Assembly (NCBI GenBank): GCA_032334235.1
Contig: JAVSGI010000005.1
Location: forward strand, 2,046,001-2,110,000
Direction of reading: 5' to 3'
DNA length: 64,000 nt
Source of the DNA: Paracoccaceae bacterium Fryx2
Lineage (GTDB): Bacteria > Pseudomonadota > Alphaproteobacteria > Rhodobacterales > Rhodobacteraceae
The notes beneath the pieces were generated by a model. That model made no database searches and was not told where the DNA came from. It saw only the letters and a program-made list of their open reading frames with translations. Below are positions 50,159-58,352 of this stretch, piece after piece. The first letter of the stretch is position 1. Every line of letters starts with the position of its first letter. Position numbers and translations under genes: made by a program.

Positions 50159-50814
50159 ATGTTCCTGAAGACCCCCCTGATCCTGAGCGCGATTGCCGCT
50201 GTCACCGTAGCGGGCTGCACGCCCCCCCCGCCACCGCCCCCGGCCAGCCGACCTATACCCAGGGCGGGGCCGTCACCGGCGCGCTGCTCGGCGGCATCCT
50301 TGGTGCCAAAAGCGGCGGCGACGACCGTCTTGCGAAGGCCGTGGTCGGCGCAGGCATCGGTGCGGCGATCGGCGGCCTGGCCGGCAACGCGCTGGACCGT
50401 CAGGCCAATGACCTGCGCCAGAACATCGGCAACGACAATGTCACCGTGACCAACACCGGCTCGCAACTGGTCGTCACCATGCCGCAGGACATTCTGTTTG
50501 CCACCGACAGCGCCACCCTGCGCAGCGATCTGACCAGCGACCTGCGCGCAGTTGCCGCAAACCTGCTGCGCTATCCCGACACCACCGTGCAGGTGATCGG
50601 CCACACCGACAATACCGGCGCCGCCGCCTACAACCAGGATCTGTCGGAACGCCGGGCGGGATCGGTCGCGGGCGTGCTGCGGTCGGGCGGCGTGCCGAGC
50701 GGGCGCATCGTCTCCTTCGGGCGCGGCGAGGATCAGCCGGTTGCGTCGAACCTGACCCCCGAAGGCCGGGCGCAGAACCGCCGGGTCGAGATCATCATTC
50801 GCCCGTTGACCTGA
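50159..50814 (+). pseudogene. OmpA-family lipoprotein gene, out of frame at a C8 tract
   Basis: The start (ATG at 50159, GAGG upstream) encodes a lipoprotein signal MFLKTPLILSAIAAVTVAGC followed by a proline run encoded by C8 at 50222-50229. In this frame the product loses family resemblance and ends near 50449. The next frame reads QPTYTQGGAVTGALLGGILG, a glycine-zipper region (AVVGAGIGAAIGGLAGNALD), and a full OmpA domain (VQVIGHTDNTGAAAYNQDLS, GRGEDQPVASNLTPEGRAQN) to 50814. One extra C (C9) would join them into 218 residues. It may be a sequencing error, a true mutation or phase variation. Confidence 0.85.
50222..50229 (+). repeat. Homopolymeric C8 tract at the frameshift
   Basis: Eight consecutive C residues right after the lipobox cysteine codon. 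A length of 9 restores the frame of the OmpA lipoprotein. Confidence 0.8.
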
Positions 50815-50821
50815 ACCCAAG

Positions 50822-50855
50822 GGTCCATCCCTTCCAACAATGTCGGGGATGGACC
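50822..50855 (+). terminator. Hairpin after the OmpA lipoprotein gene
   Basis: GGTCCATCCC (50822-50831) pairs with GGGATGGACC (50846-50855) over a 14-base loop, 7 bases after the stop; no T-run. Confidence 0.55.
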
Positions 50856-50892
50856 ATGAAGCGGCCCTTTGCGCTTGAGAATCCCGGGATGC

Positions 50893-50909
50893 GGTCATAG
50901 TTTCTGACC
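50893..50909. promoter_or_regulatory. Possible operator of the GntR-type regulator
   Basis: GGTCA-N7-TGACC lies 17 bases before the start of the FCD regulator. GntR/FadR regulators often bind TGGTC-like inverted repeats and repress themselves; this is a suggestion only. Confidence 0.4.
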
Positions 50910-50926
50910 AATCCCGGGGGACTGTG

Positions 50927-51321
50927 ATGCCGTTCCAGAAGATCCACACCGAAAAGCTTTCGCAAAGCGTGGTGCGTCAGATCGAACTGCTGATCCTGCG
51001 CGGCATCCTGCAACCCGGGGAACGCCTGCCGTCCGAACGCGAATTGTCGGAACGGCTGGGCGTGTCGCGCCCCAGCCTCCGCGATGCGGTGGCCATCCTG
51101 CACGATCGCGGGCTGCTCGACAGCCGTCCCGGCGCCGGGATCTATGTCGCCGACGTGTTGGGGTCGGCCTTTTCGCCCGCGCTGATCCAGCTTTTTGCCA
51201 CCCATGACGAGGCGGTGTTCGACTACATCGCCTTTCGCCGCGACATGGAAGGGCTGGCCGCCGAACGCGCGGCGCAGCTGGCGTCGAACACCGATCTCAA
51301 GGTGGTGGACGCGATCTTCCG
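50927..51321 (+). pseudogene. GntR/FCD-type regulator, 5' fragment (split by IS21-family element)
   Basis: The N-terminal winged helix LILRGILQPGERLPSERELS and LGVSRPSLRDAVAILHDRGL is that of FadR-subfamily GntR regulators. The frame continues to AIFR at 51321, where the insertion begins; in the present sequence it reads on to a stop at 51337. Joining base 51321 to 53908 gives CGC-AAG-ATG and restores 255 residues, normal for PdhR/LldR-like proteins. The original target genes are unknown. The truncated product would bind DNA but lack the effector domain. Confidence 0.9.
51314..51321 (+). repeat. Left target-site duplication of the first IS21-family element
   Basis: ATCTTCCG, repeated at 53900-53907. 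Confidence 0.9.
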
Positions 51322-51470
51322 TGCGTGTTTCGCTTGATGGTGGGCATCGATTTCACGGGATCATGGGCAGTCATTTCGCGTGAAGCTGGGCACTGATTTC
51401 GCGGGATCGCGGGCAGGTCTGGTCGGCAAATTGAGGATAGTTGCGCCTTCAGGAATGAAGGGGTGGCTTG

Positions 51471-53009
51471 ATGCCGACAGGACGATTGAACATGCGCCGG
51501 ATACGAGATGTTTTGCGATTGAAGCTTGGGCAAGGCCTGAGCGAGCGGTCCATTGCCGCTTCCCTCGGTCTGAGCAAGGGGAGCGTCGGAAGCTACACCC
51601 AACGGGCGCGTCATGCCGGGCTCACGTGGCCCTTGCCGGAGGGGATCGATGACGACAGCCTTGAACTTCTTTTGTTTCCAGCCCCGCCCACGGTGCCGGA
51701 CGCGGAGCGGCTTGTGCCCGACTGGGCGGAGATTGACCGCGAGTTGCGCCGCCCTGGGGTGACGCGGATGCTGCTCTGGGAAGAATACCGTGCCGCGCAC
51801 CCCGGGGGTTTTGCCTATACTTGGTTTTGCACGCATTACGAGGCTTGGAAGGGTCGGGTGCGCCCGACGATGCGCCAGACACATGTGGGCGGCGAGAAGG
51901 TGTTCGTTGACTTTGCCGGCGACACCATCGACGTGATCGACCCCACGACCGGCGAAGCGCGGGCCATGAAGCTGTTCGTGGCGGCAATGGGGGCATCGAA
52001 TCACACCTATGCCGAGGCGGTGGCATCGGAGGGGTTGGAAGATTGGATCCTCGCGCATATCCGGATGTTCGCCTTTCTGGGCGGCGTGCCAAAGGCGGTG
52101 GTTCCGGACAATCTGAAGTCCGCCGTGATCAAGGCAGACCGGTTTGATCCGGGGCTGAACCGGACCTATGCCGAGATGGCGGCGCATTATGGCACCGCCG
52201 TTCTGCCCGCCCGGCCGCGCAAACCCCGGGACAAGGCGAAGGTGGAAGTGGCTGTCCAAGTGGCACAACGCTGGATTCTGGCGCGGCTGCGGAACCACCG
52301 GTTCTTCTCATTGGCCGAGTTGAACGTGGCGATCCGGCGGCTGCTGGACGAGTTGAACATGCGCGTGATGCGCGGCTATGGCGCCAGCCGCGCCGATCTG
52401 TTTGCCACTTTGGATCGGCCCAATCTTCAGCCCCTACCGCCCGAACCTTATGTCTTCGCCCGCTGGAAGCGCGCCCGCGTGGCACCCGACTATCACGTTG
52501 AGGTCGACAGCTCATGGTATTCCGTGCCCTTCGCGCTGATCAAACAAGAGGTCGATGTTCGCACAAGCGGCCAGACGGTCGAGATATTCCATCGTGGTCA
52601 GAGGGTTGCGAGCCACGTGCGCACCCCGGGGCGGCGCAGCCATGTCACCGTGGCCGACCATATGCCATCGGCCCATCGTCGCTTTGCCGAATGGACCCCG
52701 GCCAGAATGCTGGCGCAGGCAACCAAGACCGGCCCCGCCGTCGCCGCCTTTTGCGAGATGGTGATGGCTGACCGCCCCCATCCTGAACAGGGGTTCCGCA
52801 CCTGCCTGGGTGTGCTGGCCTTGGTCAAAACCTATGGGCCGGAGCGCGTTGATGCGGCCTGCCAGCGGGGTGTGACCATCCGGGCCCGCACCGTCACCTC
52901 CATTCGTTCGATCCTCAAGACCGGCCTCGATCGCGCCTTCCTGGAAGGCTCCGAAGAGGTCGCCCCCCTCCAGCACGCCAACATTCGTGGCGGCAGCTAT
53001 TACCATTGA
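51471..53009 (+). CDS. istA: IS21-family transposase IstA
   Basis: DDE transposase of 512 residues. N-terminal HTH: IRDVLRLKLGQGLSERSIAA, LGLSKGSVGSYTQRARHAG. Catalytic residues lie in KVFVDFAGDTIDVID (first Asp), KAVVPDNLKSAVIKAD (second Asp) and RDKAKVEVAVQVAQRW (Glu). AAGGGG precedes the ATG. The gene appears intact and is followed by istB after 12 bases. Confidence 0.95.
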   Translation: MPTGRLNMRRIRDVLRLKLGQGLSERSIAASLGLSKGSVGSYTQRARHAGLTWPLPEGIDDDSLELLLFPAPPTVPDAERLVPDWAEIDRELRRPGVTRMLLWEEYRAAHPGGFAYTWFCTHYEAWKGRVRPTMRQTHVGGEKVFVDFAGDTIDVIDPTTGEARAMKLFVAAMGASNHTYAEAVASEGLEDWILAHIRMFAFLGGVPKAVVPDNLKSAVIKADRFDPGLNRTYAEMAAHYGTAVLPARPRKPRDKAKVEVAVQVAQRWILARLRNHRFFSLAELNVAIRRLLDELNMRVMRGYGASRADLFATLDRPNLQPLPPEPYVFARWKRARVAPDYHVEVDSSWYSVPFALIKQEVDVRTSGQTVEIFHRGQRVASHVRTPGRRSHVTVADHMPSAHRRFAEWTPARMLAQATKTGPAVAAFCEMVMADRPHPEQGFRTCLGVLALVKTYGPERVDAACQRGVTIRARTVTSIRSILKTGLDRAFLEGSEEVAPLQHANIRGGSYYH

Positions 53010-53021
53010 GAAAGGACTAAA

Positions 53022-53783
53022 ATGCTGACCCATCCCACCCACGACCGACTGTTGGCGCTCGGCCTGACCGGCATTGCATCGGCGCTCGAAGAACAACGCA
53101 GGTCAACCGCCTTCGACGCCCTCTCGTTCGAAGAGCGTCTCGGCCTGCTGGTCGACCGCGAGGCTGCAGAGCGCGACACCAAGAAACTGGCCTCCCGGCT
53201 CAAGTTTGCGGCTCTGCGCCAAGATGCCAGCGTCGAGGATCTGGACCTGCGCAGCCCACGTGGTCTTGACCGCAGTGTCATGGCGCATCTTGCCGATGGC
53301 GGCTGGATCGCCCGGCACGAGAACCTGCTGATAACCGGGCCGACCGGTTTGGGCAAAAGCTGGATCGCCTGCGCCCTTGGCCACAAGGCGTGCCGGGATG
53401 GGCGGCCCGTCCTCTATCAACGTGCGCCGCGCATGTTCGAGGCCCTTGCTCTGGCCCGTGGCGATGGCCGCCATGAACGCATCCTCAAAACCATCGCCCG
53501 CATGGATGTGCTGATCATTGACGATTGGGGCCTCGCCGTCCTCACCGCCCCGGAGCGCCGTGACCTGCTGGAAATCCTCGAAGACCGCCACGGCCGCGCT
53601 TCCACCATCGTCACAAGCCAACTCCCCGTTGACCAGTGGCACGAAGCCATCGGCGACCCAACGCTCGCAGATGCCATCCTCGACCGCCTCGTTCACAACG
53701 CACACCGCCTCACCCTCTCAGGTGAAAGCCTGCGCAGGCGCTCCGCCGTCACAAAAAAGCTTGACCAAATCGTTCAAGCCTGA
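53022..53783 (+). CDS. istB: IS21-family helper ATPase IstB
   Basis: AAA+ ATPase of 253 residues that assists IstA in target capture. Walker A is NLLITGPTGLGKSWIACAL, Walker B VLIIDDWGLAVL, and STIVTSQLPVDQWHEAIGDP is the usual IstB sensor block. AGAAAGGA lies upstream of the ATG. Intact. Confidence 0.96.
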   Translation: MLTHPTHDRLLALGLTGIASALEEQRRSTAFDALSFEERLGLLVDREAAERDTKKLASRLKFAALRQDASVEDLDLRSPRGLDRSVMAHLADGGWIARHENLLITGPTGLGKSWIACALGHKACRDGRPVLYQRAPRMFEALALARGDGRHERILKTIARMDVLIIDDWGLAVLTAPERRDLLEILEDRHGRASTIVTSQLPVDQWHEAIGDPTLADAILDRLVHNAHRLTLSGESLRRRSAVTKKLDQIVQA

Positions 53784-53899
53784 CTCCATGAAAGCGTCGG
53801 CCAGCCTGCCCACGATCCCGTGAAATGACTGCCCAGAATGGCGCGAAACGCGTGCCCACGATCGCGCGAAATCAGCGCCCATTCTCCGCGAAATCCGCA

Positions 53900-53907
53900 A
53901 TCTTCCG
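53900..53907 (+). repeat. Right target-site duplication of the first IS21-family element
   Basis: ATCTTCCG, matching 51314-51321; the regulator frame resumes at 53908. Confidence 0.9.
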
Positions 53908-54280
53908 CAAGATGGAAGCCGCGCACGCCAAGCGCGACCCGTCGGACGAGGCGATGCTGGATGTCGCCTTCCACATGGCGATCATCGAGGCCAGCCACAA
54001 CGTCGTCATGCTGCACATGATGCGGTCGATGTATGAATTGCTGCGCGAAGGCGTGTTCTACAACCGGCAGATGATGTTCAAGCAGCGCGCCACCCGCGAC
54101 CTGCTGCTGGCCCAGCACAGGGCGATCAACGCGGCCCTGCTGGCCCGCGACCCCAAGGCGGCTCGCGCCGCGGTCGAGGCGCATCTGACCTATGTCGAAC
54201 AGGCGCTCAGCGAACAGCTGAAAGCCGACCACCACGAGGAAATCGCCCTACAGCGTTTCGAGCACGAAAAGTCGCGCTGA
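53908..54280 (+). pseudogene. GntR/FCD-type regulator, 3' fragment
   Basis: FCD effector-binding domain: MLDVAFHMAIIEASHNVVML (helix with D and H metal ligands), LLAQHRAINAALLARDPKAA and AVEAHLTYVEQALSEQL. The Asp and three His positions expected for metal binding in FCD domains are visible. It is severed from its DNA-binding domain by the insertion. The stop is followed by the terminator shared with the ATP synthase operon. Confidence 0.9.
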
Positions 54281-54291
54281 ACGGCATGAAA

Positions 54292-54315
54292 AAACCCGGC
54301 TCGAGGGCCGGGTTT
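54292..54315 (-). terminator. Terminator of the F0 ATP synthase operon
   Basis: Perfect 9-bp stem AAACCCGGC / GCCGGGTTT with a 6-base loop. Read on the minus strand it ends in TTTTTT, 25 bases after the atpF stop: a strong factor-independent terminator that also serves the regulator from the other side. Confidence 0.9.
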
Positions 54316-54340
54316 CGCGTTCGTGTCGGGCCGCCCCGGT

Positions 54341-54898
54341 CTAGTGCATCTTGGCCGCGACCTGGTCGATCGCGCTGTCGATGGTGGCCGACGCCGCGGC
54401 GGGCGTCATCTGGCGGGCAAGCAGTTCGGTCGCCGCCGCAATCGCCACGGTCACCGCCTGTTCGCGCACCGCCCGAACGGCCGAGGCTTCGGCCGAGGCC
54501 AGCTGATCTTCCGCCGTCGCCATGCGGCGGGCAATCGACAGTTTCAGCTCTTCCTTGGCCAGCCGGGCCGCAGCCATCGCCTCGTCCTTGGCGTTGGCCA
54601 CGATGCGGTCAGACTGTTCCTGCACCTCTTTCTGCTTGCGCTCGTAAGAGGTCAGGATCGCCCGGGCTTCCTCGCGCAGCGCGCGCGCCTCTTCCAGGTC
54701 GGCCTTGATCTGCGCCGCGCGCCTGTCCAGCAGACGCGTGATGATCTCGGGCACCTTGAAGTAGACCAGAGCCCCGAGGAACAGGATGAAACCCACCAGC
54801 ACGACGAAGTCGGTGTTCTTCAGCGAAGCGAACGGTCCGTCGGTGGCGGCGGCGGCCGGGCCAGCGGCCAGCATGGCCAGAAGGATAAGATGTTTCAT
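54341..54898 (-). CDS. atpF: F0F1 ATP synthase subunit b
   Basis: Peripheral stalk subunit of 185 residues: one membrane helix (about 25-48, TDFVVLVGFILFLGALVYFK) and a long charged coiled coil (LEEARALREEARAILTSYER, KDEAMAAARLAKEELKLSIA). A cleavable-looking leader MKHLILLAMLAAGPAAA precedes it. The ATG at 54898 follows AAGGGGTGA; a GTG at 54907 overlapping the previous stop is an alternative. Last gene of the operon. Confidence 0.95.
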   Translation of the reverse strand: MKHLILLAMLAAGPAAAATDGPFASLKNTDFVVLVGFILFLGALVYFKVPEIITRLLDRRAAQIKADLEEARALREEARAILTSYERKQKEVQEQSDRIVANAKDEAMAAARLAKEELKLSIARRMATAEDQLASAEASAVRAVREQAVTVAIAAATELLARQMTPAAASATIDSAIDQVAAKMH

Positions 54899-54903
54899 CG
54901 CCG

Positions 54904-55452
54904 TCACCCCTTCAGCCGGGCGGAAACCGCCGCAGTCACGCTGCCCGTGTCGGTCTTGCCACCGAAGGCCGCCACGATTTCGCGCGCAGTCTCGGTCGCC
55001 ACCTCGGTCACGCTTTGCAGCGCACCCGCACGGATTTCGGCAATCCTGGTCTCCGACTCGGCCGCTTTCGCGGAAATCTGCAGATCGGCCTCTGCCATTG
55101 CAGCGTCGAGGTCTTTCTTGATGTCGGCCTTGGCTTCCGCCACGATCCGCCCGGCCTCGGCCCTCGCCTTCGCCAGCGCGTCGTTGTAGGCCTTTTCCGC
55201 CAGCACGGCCTGTTTCTTCAGGTCGTCGGCGGCGGCAAGATCGTTGGTGATGGTGCCGGTCCGCTCGGCCAGAACGGCCGCGATCCGGGGCAGAGCCACC
55301 CGCTCCAGCACGAAATAGATTGCGACCAGCGTGACCAGAAGCCAGAATATCTGGTTCGGGAAGGTCGAGAAATCCAGTTGCGGCATGCCCGCGGCATCGC
55401 CACCACCGTGGCCCGCCGCACCTGCCGCCGCGTCAACAGCTTCGGTCGCCAT
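54904..55452 (-). CDS. atpF': F0F1 ATP synthase subunit b'
   Basis: Second stalk subunit of 182 residues, as in photosynthetic and other alphaproteobacteria. After a Gly/Ala-rich start it has one membrane helix ([20 protein letters not shown]) and a coiled coil ([20 protein letters not shown]). It pairs with subunit b as a heterodimer. Confidence 0.95.
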   Translation of the reverse strand: MATEAVDAAAGAAGHGGGDAAGMPQLDFSTFPNQIFWLLVTLVAIYFVLERVALPRIAAVLAERTGTITNDLAAADDLKKQAVLAEKAYNDALAKARAEAGRIVAEAKADIKKDLDAAMAEADLQISAKAAESETRIAEIRAGALQSVTEVATETAREIVAAFGGKTDTGSVTAAVSARLKG

Positions 55453-55530
55453 CTTGTTCTCCTGCGTCCCTCGGGAAACCCGGCCAGAGAGGTCTGCACC
55501 CCTCTGGCCGAAAGCGTCGGTTTGCCGGGA

Positions 55531-55767
55531 TCAGACGGCGAACATCAGCAGAAGCGCGACGAGGAACGAGAAGATCCCGAAGGCTTCGGCAAACGCGATG
55601 CCGATGAACAGCATGGCGGTCTGCCCGGGGGCAGCAGAGGGGTTGCGCAGGGCGCCGGACAGGAAGTTCCCCGCCACGTTGCCCACACCGATGGCCGCGC
55701 CGCCCATGCCCATGCAGGCCAGGCCAGCGCCGATGTAGGCACCCATTTGAACGATATCGCCTTCCAT
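55531..55767 (-). CDS. atpE: F0F1 ATP synthase subunit c
   Basis: Rotor-ring subunit of 78 residues forming a helical hairpin. The polar loop is [17 protein letters not shown] and the proton-carrying Glu lies in [20 protein letters not shown]. The N-terminal helix has the [20 protein letters not shown] glycine pattern. The ATG at 55767 follows AAGGAG; a GTG at 55776 is in frame. Confidence 0.97.
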   Translation of the reverse strand: MEGDIVQMGAYIGAGLACMGMGGAAIGVGNVAGNFLSGALRNPSAAPGQTAMLFIGIAFAEAFGIFSFLVALLLMFAV

Positions 55768-55824
55768 GTTCGTCACTCCTTGAGGTTGGAATTGGCTGAT
55801 TGGATTGTCGCGGAGAACCGCGTC

Positions 55825-56577
55825 TCAGTGGTGCGGATGCAGCGCATCGCGCAGGTAGACGCAGGTCAGGATCGTGAACACGTAGGCCTGGATGGCCGAC
55901 ACGAGCACCTCCAGGCCGTACATCGCCGTGATGGCAAGGATTGACAGGGGCGAGATCAGCGTGACGGCCGCAAAGGCCGCGAACACCTTGATCACCGCAT
56001 GGCCTGCCATGACGTTGCCGACAAGACGAATGGAATGGCTGAGCGGGCGCACGAAATACGAGATCACCTCGATCACCGCCAGAACCGGACGCAGCGGCGC
56101 AGGCGCCGATGAAACCCAGAACAGCTTCAGGAATTTCGTCCCGTGCAGCATGAACCCCAGCACCGTCACGGTGCAGAACACCAGCAGCGCCAGCACCGCC
56201 GTCACCGCGAAATGCGAAGTCGTGGCGAAGGACATCGGGATCAGCCCGAGGAAGTTCGAGAACAGGATGAACATGAACAGCGTCATGATGTAGGGGAAAT
56301 ACTTAACCCCGTCATGCCCGGTCACGTCCTCGATCATCTTGTAGACGAAGCCGTAGGCCAGTTCGGCGATCGACTGGGTGCGCGTCGGGATCAGGGCCCG
56401 CCCGCGTGTGCCCAGCACCAGAAGCGCAATGATCCCGACCACGGCCAGCGCCATCCACAGGGTGGAGTTGGTGACGGTATACCACTGGATCTGCTCGCTG
56501 CCGAACAGCGGCTTGATCAGGAACTGGTCCATCGGGTGGATCTGAAGACTGCTTTCTGCCTCGGTCGCCACGTTCAT
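55825..56577 (-). CDS. atpB: F0F1 ATP synthase subunit a
   Basis: Membrane stator subunit of 250 residues. The essential Arg is in [40 protein letters not shown] and [20 protein letters not shown] are further family blocks. It provides the proton half-channels against the c-ring. Confidence 0.97.
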   Translation of the reverse strand: MNVATEAESSLQIHPMDQFLIKPLFGSEQIQWYTVTNSTLWMALAVVGIIALLVLGTRGRALIPTRTQSIAELAYGFVYKMIEDVTGHDGVKYFPYIMTLFMFILFSNFLGLIPMSFATTSHFAVTAVLALLVFCTVTVLGFMLHGTKFLKLFWVSSAPAPLRPVLAVIEVISYFVRPLSHSIRLVGNVMAGHAVIKVFAAFAAVTLISPLSILAITAMYGLEVLVSAIQAYVFTILTCVYLRDALHPHH

Positions 56578-56918
56578 TTCCCTTCGGTTCCGCCGGGTTT
56601 CCCCGCATCGATCTGCGCTTGCTGCGCCGCCGCCATCTGACGGGCCGTGCCCATCATCGTCCTGACACCGGCAGCAAAGCCGAACAGGGCGAAGATCACC
56701 AGGAAGATGGGCATCGTGCCGAACAGCGCGTCCAGCCCGTATCCGATCGCGAGGCCAAGCAGAACGCCCGTCACCAGCTCGATCACCATCCGCCAGGCCA
56801 GCTCGCCCTGCGAGAATGCCTTGCCCGCCTCCGTGCGCCGCGCCGGACCGGCCCCGATCTTCTGCGCCAGCCGGGCCTCAAGGGCCCGCAGCCGTTCGGG
56901 ATCGGGTTCGTCCGCCAT
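56574..56918 (-). CDS. atpI: ATP synthase accessory protein AtpI
   Basis: Small membrane protein of 114 residues with two helices ([20 protein letters not shown] and [20 protein letters not shown]) of the AtpI/AtpZ type, assisting ring assembly or Mg2+ supply. First gene of the F0 operon, overlapping atpB by 4 bases. ATG at 56918 has GAAGGG upstream; a GTG at 56927 is an alternative. Confidence 0.92.
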   Translation of the reverse strand: MADEPDPERLRALEARLAQKIGAGPARRTEAGKAFSQGELAWRMVIELVTGVLLGLAIGYGLDALFGTMPIFLVIFALFGFAAGVRTMMGTARQMAAAQQAQIDAGKPGGTEGK

Positions 56919-57081
56919 CTGCAGCACCCTTCAACAGTCGCGGCGAACCTACGCAGGGCCACCCCCCGAGTCAAGCAAGGATATCCCCCGCCCCTCTCTT
57001 TTCAAGCCATTGAGATAAAAGGTTTTTCTGCAATCCGTCCGATCCCCGGTCCCGCCTTAGGGGCCGCCCGACCCCTGCCCC

Positions 57082-57546
57082 ATGTTCAACCGCGCGGTTG
57101 ACGATCCTGCGGCGCCACGCCACAACTGCGCCATGCCCCATGACCTCGACGCCGTGTTCTCCGCCCTCGCCGACCCGACCCGCCGGGCCATCCTCGCCAT
57201 GCTGCTGGAAGATGACATGGCGGTGACCGATGTGGCGGAACCCTTCGCGATGTCGCTTGCCGCCATCTCGAAACACCTTCAGGTGCTGGCCGAGGCGGGG
57301 CTGATCACCCAGGAACGCCACGGCCGGGTCAAATGGTGCAAGCTCGATCCCGACAGCCTGCGCGCGGCCTCGGTCTGGATGCAGGGCTTCGGCCAGTTCG
57401 AGCCGGTCAACCTCGACGCTTTCGAGCGGTTCCTCGAACAGGAACTTGCCACCGAAGCGCCCCTTTCCGGCTTCTCATTGGCCGAAATACCCTCGGGGGG
57501 TCCGGGGGCAGACAGCCCCCCCGGTGACGGCGTTCAAAAGGTTTGA
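57082..57546 (+). CDS. ArsR-family winged-helix regulator
   Basis: Protein of 154 residues (or 137 from ATG at 57133). DNA-binding domain: LDAVFSALADPTRRAILAML, SLAAISKHLQVLAEAGLITQ, RHGRVKWCKLDPDSLRAASV. This is the SdpR/AHSA1-linked branch. A perfect palindrome at 57086-57101 overlaps its first codons. The last 25 codons lie in a copy of the dispersed repeat (SLAEIPSGGPGADSPPGDG), so the C-terminus is probably acquired. The AHSA1-type partner gene often found next is missing; the prophage begins there. Confidence 0.9.
   Translation: MFNRAVDDPAAPRHNCAMPHDLDAVFSALADPTRRAILAMLLEDDMAVTDVAEPFAMSLAAISKHLQVLAEAGLITQERHGRVKWCKLDPDSLRAASVWMQGFGQFEPVNLDAFERFLEQELATEAPLSGFSLAEIPSGGPGADSPPGDGVQKV
57086..57101. 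promoter_or_regulatory. Palindromic operator candidate of the ArsR regulator
   Basis: TCAACCGCGCGGTTGA is a perfect 16-base palindrome. AACC-N4-GGTT sites are what I recall for this ArsR branch, often overlapping the start. Confidence 0.55.
57471..57527 (+). repeat. Dispersed extragenic repeat, copy B (inside the ArsR gene)
   Basis: CTTCTCATTGGCCGAAATAC, then CCTCGGGGGGTCCGGGGG and CAGACAGCCCCCCCGG. The latter half is nearly identical to copy A at 30904-30940. Here it encodes the C-terminus of the regulator. Confidence 0.7.
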
Positions 57547-57710
57547 CAGGGTCGCAAAAAAATCGCAAGCAAAATCAGTGCCTTGAAAAGTGGTCGGTTC
57601 GATTGGTTTGACGGGATTTGGGGTTTTCGGGTCGGATTGAGGCGCAGCGGCGGAAAGCGGCTCTGAGGAAATTGAATGAAATCAATGGTGGGCGGTCTGG
57701 GGGATATGCC

Positions 57711-57736
57711 AACCGGGAACTGGTTAGTTCCCGGTT
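57711..57736 (-). terminator. Hairpin over the repressor stop codon
   Basis: AACCGGGAAC (57711-57720) pairs with GTTCCCGGTT (57727-57736); the 6-base loop includes the TAA stop of the repressor. Probable end of the leftward transcript. Confidence 0.55.
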
Positions 57737-58284
57737 CCCCGTTTCGTGTTGGCCAGATTCGTCGGTAGTTTCACGTCTGGAAGCAACTCCGAAACCATGT
57801 CAACGAACAGCTCATGTACACGTTCAAGCTTCTTGTTGCGCCAGTTCAGAAGTTCTTCGTAGGTAATGCCTTCGGCAATCATTTTCGCTGCTTCTTCCTT
57901 GGCATAGTCACCAACCGCGCCCGCCCAGTCCTCCGGGGTCAAGTTGAGTATCCGCTCACCAGAAACTATAGCTCCGTTCTTCGCGTAAAATTCTCGGAGG
58001 ATCGTCTCAAAGACGGCACGGCCCGCCGCATGGCTTGCTCTCTCGACGATCAACTCGACGCTGGGGCTCGCACCTTCGGAGCCAAATACCAGCCAATCCA
58101 GCGAAACCCCTAGGCCCTTCGACAGCAGGCAAAGAGCGTCGAACCCTGGAAGGCTCGCGCCACTGCGCAGCATATATTTGTCGAGAGTCCGTTTCGGGAT
58201 GCCGGTCCGCTCGGCCATGTCTGCGACCGTCCAACCGTTCCGATCCCGAAGGCTCCGCAGACGAAAAGATACTGCCTCTATCAT
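57724..58284 (-). CDS. Phage repressor, XRE-type HTH
   Basis: Protein of 186 residues. N-terminal HTH: FRLRSLRDRNGWTVADMAER and TGIPKRTLDKYMLRSGASLP, then LGVSLDWLVFG. The C-terminal half is alpha-helical (ETILREFYAKNGAIVSGERI) without a LexA-type protease motif. Transcribed away from the early genes, with an operator dyad in between, as expected for the lysogeny repressor of a Mu-like phage. The ATG at 58284 is used; a GTG lies one codon earlier. Confidence 0.88.
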   Translation of the reverse strand: MIEAVSFRLRSLRDRNGWTVADMAERTGIPKRTLDKYMLRSGASLPGFDALCLLSKGLGVSLDWLVFGSEGASPSVELIVERASHAAGRAVFETILREFYAKNGAIVSGERILNLTPEDWAGAVGDYAKEEAAKMIAEGITYEELLNWRNKKLERVHELFVDMVSELLPDVKLPTNLANTKRGTGN

Positions 58285-58301
58285 CACGCCGCCTTGACGT
58301 T

Positions 58302-58337
58302 ACCCAAAATGGGGAATACCGTTACTCCAATTTGGGT
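58302..58337. promoter_or_regulatory. Operator dyad between phage repressor and early genes
   Basis: ACCCAAAATGGGGAA (58302-58316) and TTACTCCAATTTGGGT (58322-58337) form an imperfect inverted repeat (12 of 15 positions pair). It lies in the 68-base divergent gap and is the natural repressor site. Confidence 0.7.
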
Positions 58338-58352
58338 CGCGGTAGTTCCAAC

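Larger units (their letters stand above)
51322..53899 (+). mobile_element. IS21-family insertion sequence (2578 bp) in the GntR regulator
   Basis: The element starts TGCGTGTTTCGC and ends (reverse complement) TGCGGATTTCGC, imperfect terminal inverted repeats with TG/CA tips. Each end carries four copies of a unit beginning TGGGCA at 23-base spacing: 51341, 51364, 51387, 51410 on the left and 53807, 53830, 53853, 53876 (inverted) on the right. These are the multiple terminal repeats typical of IS21. It carries intact istA and istB and is flanked by an 8-bp duplication, so the insertion looks recent. Confidence 0.95.
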
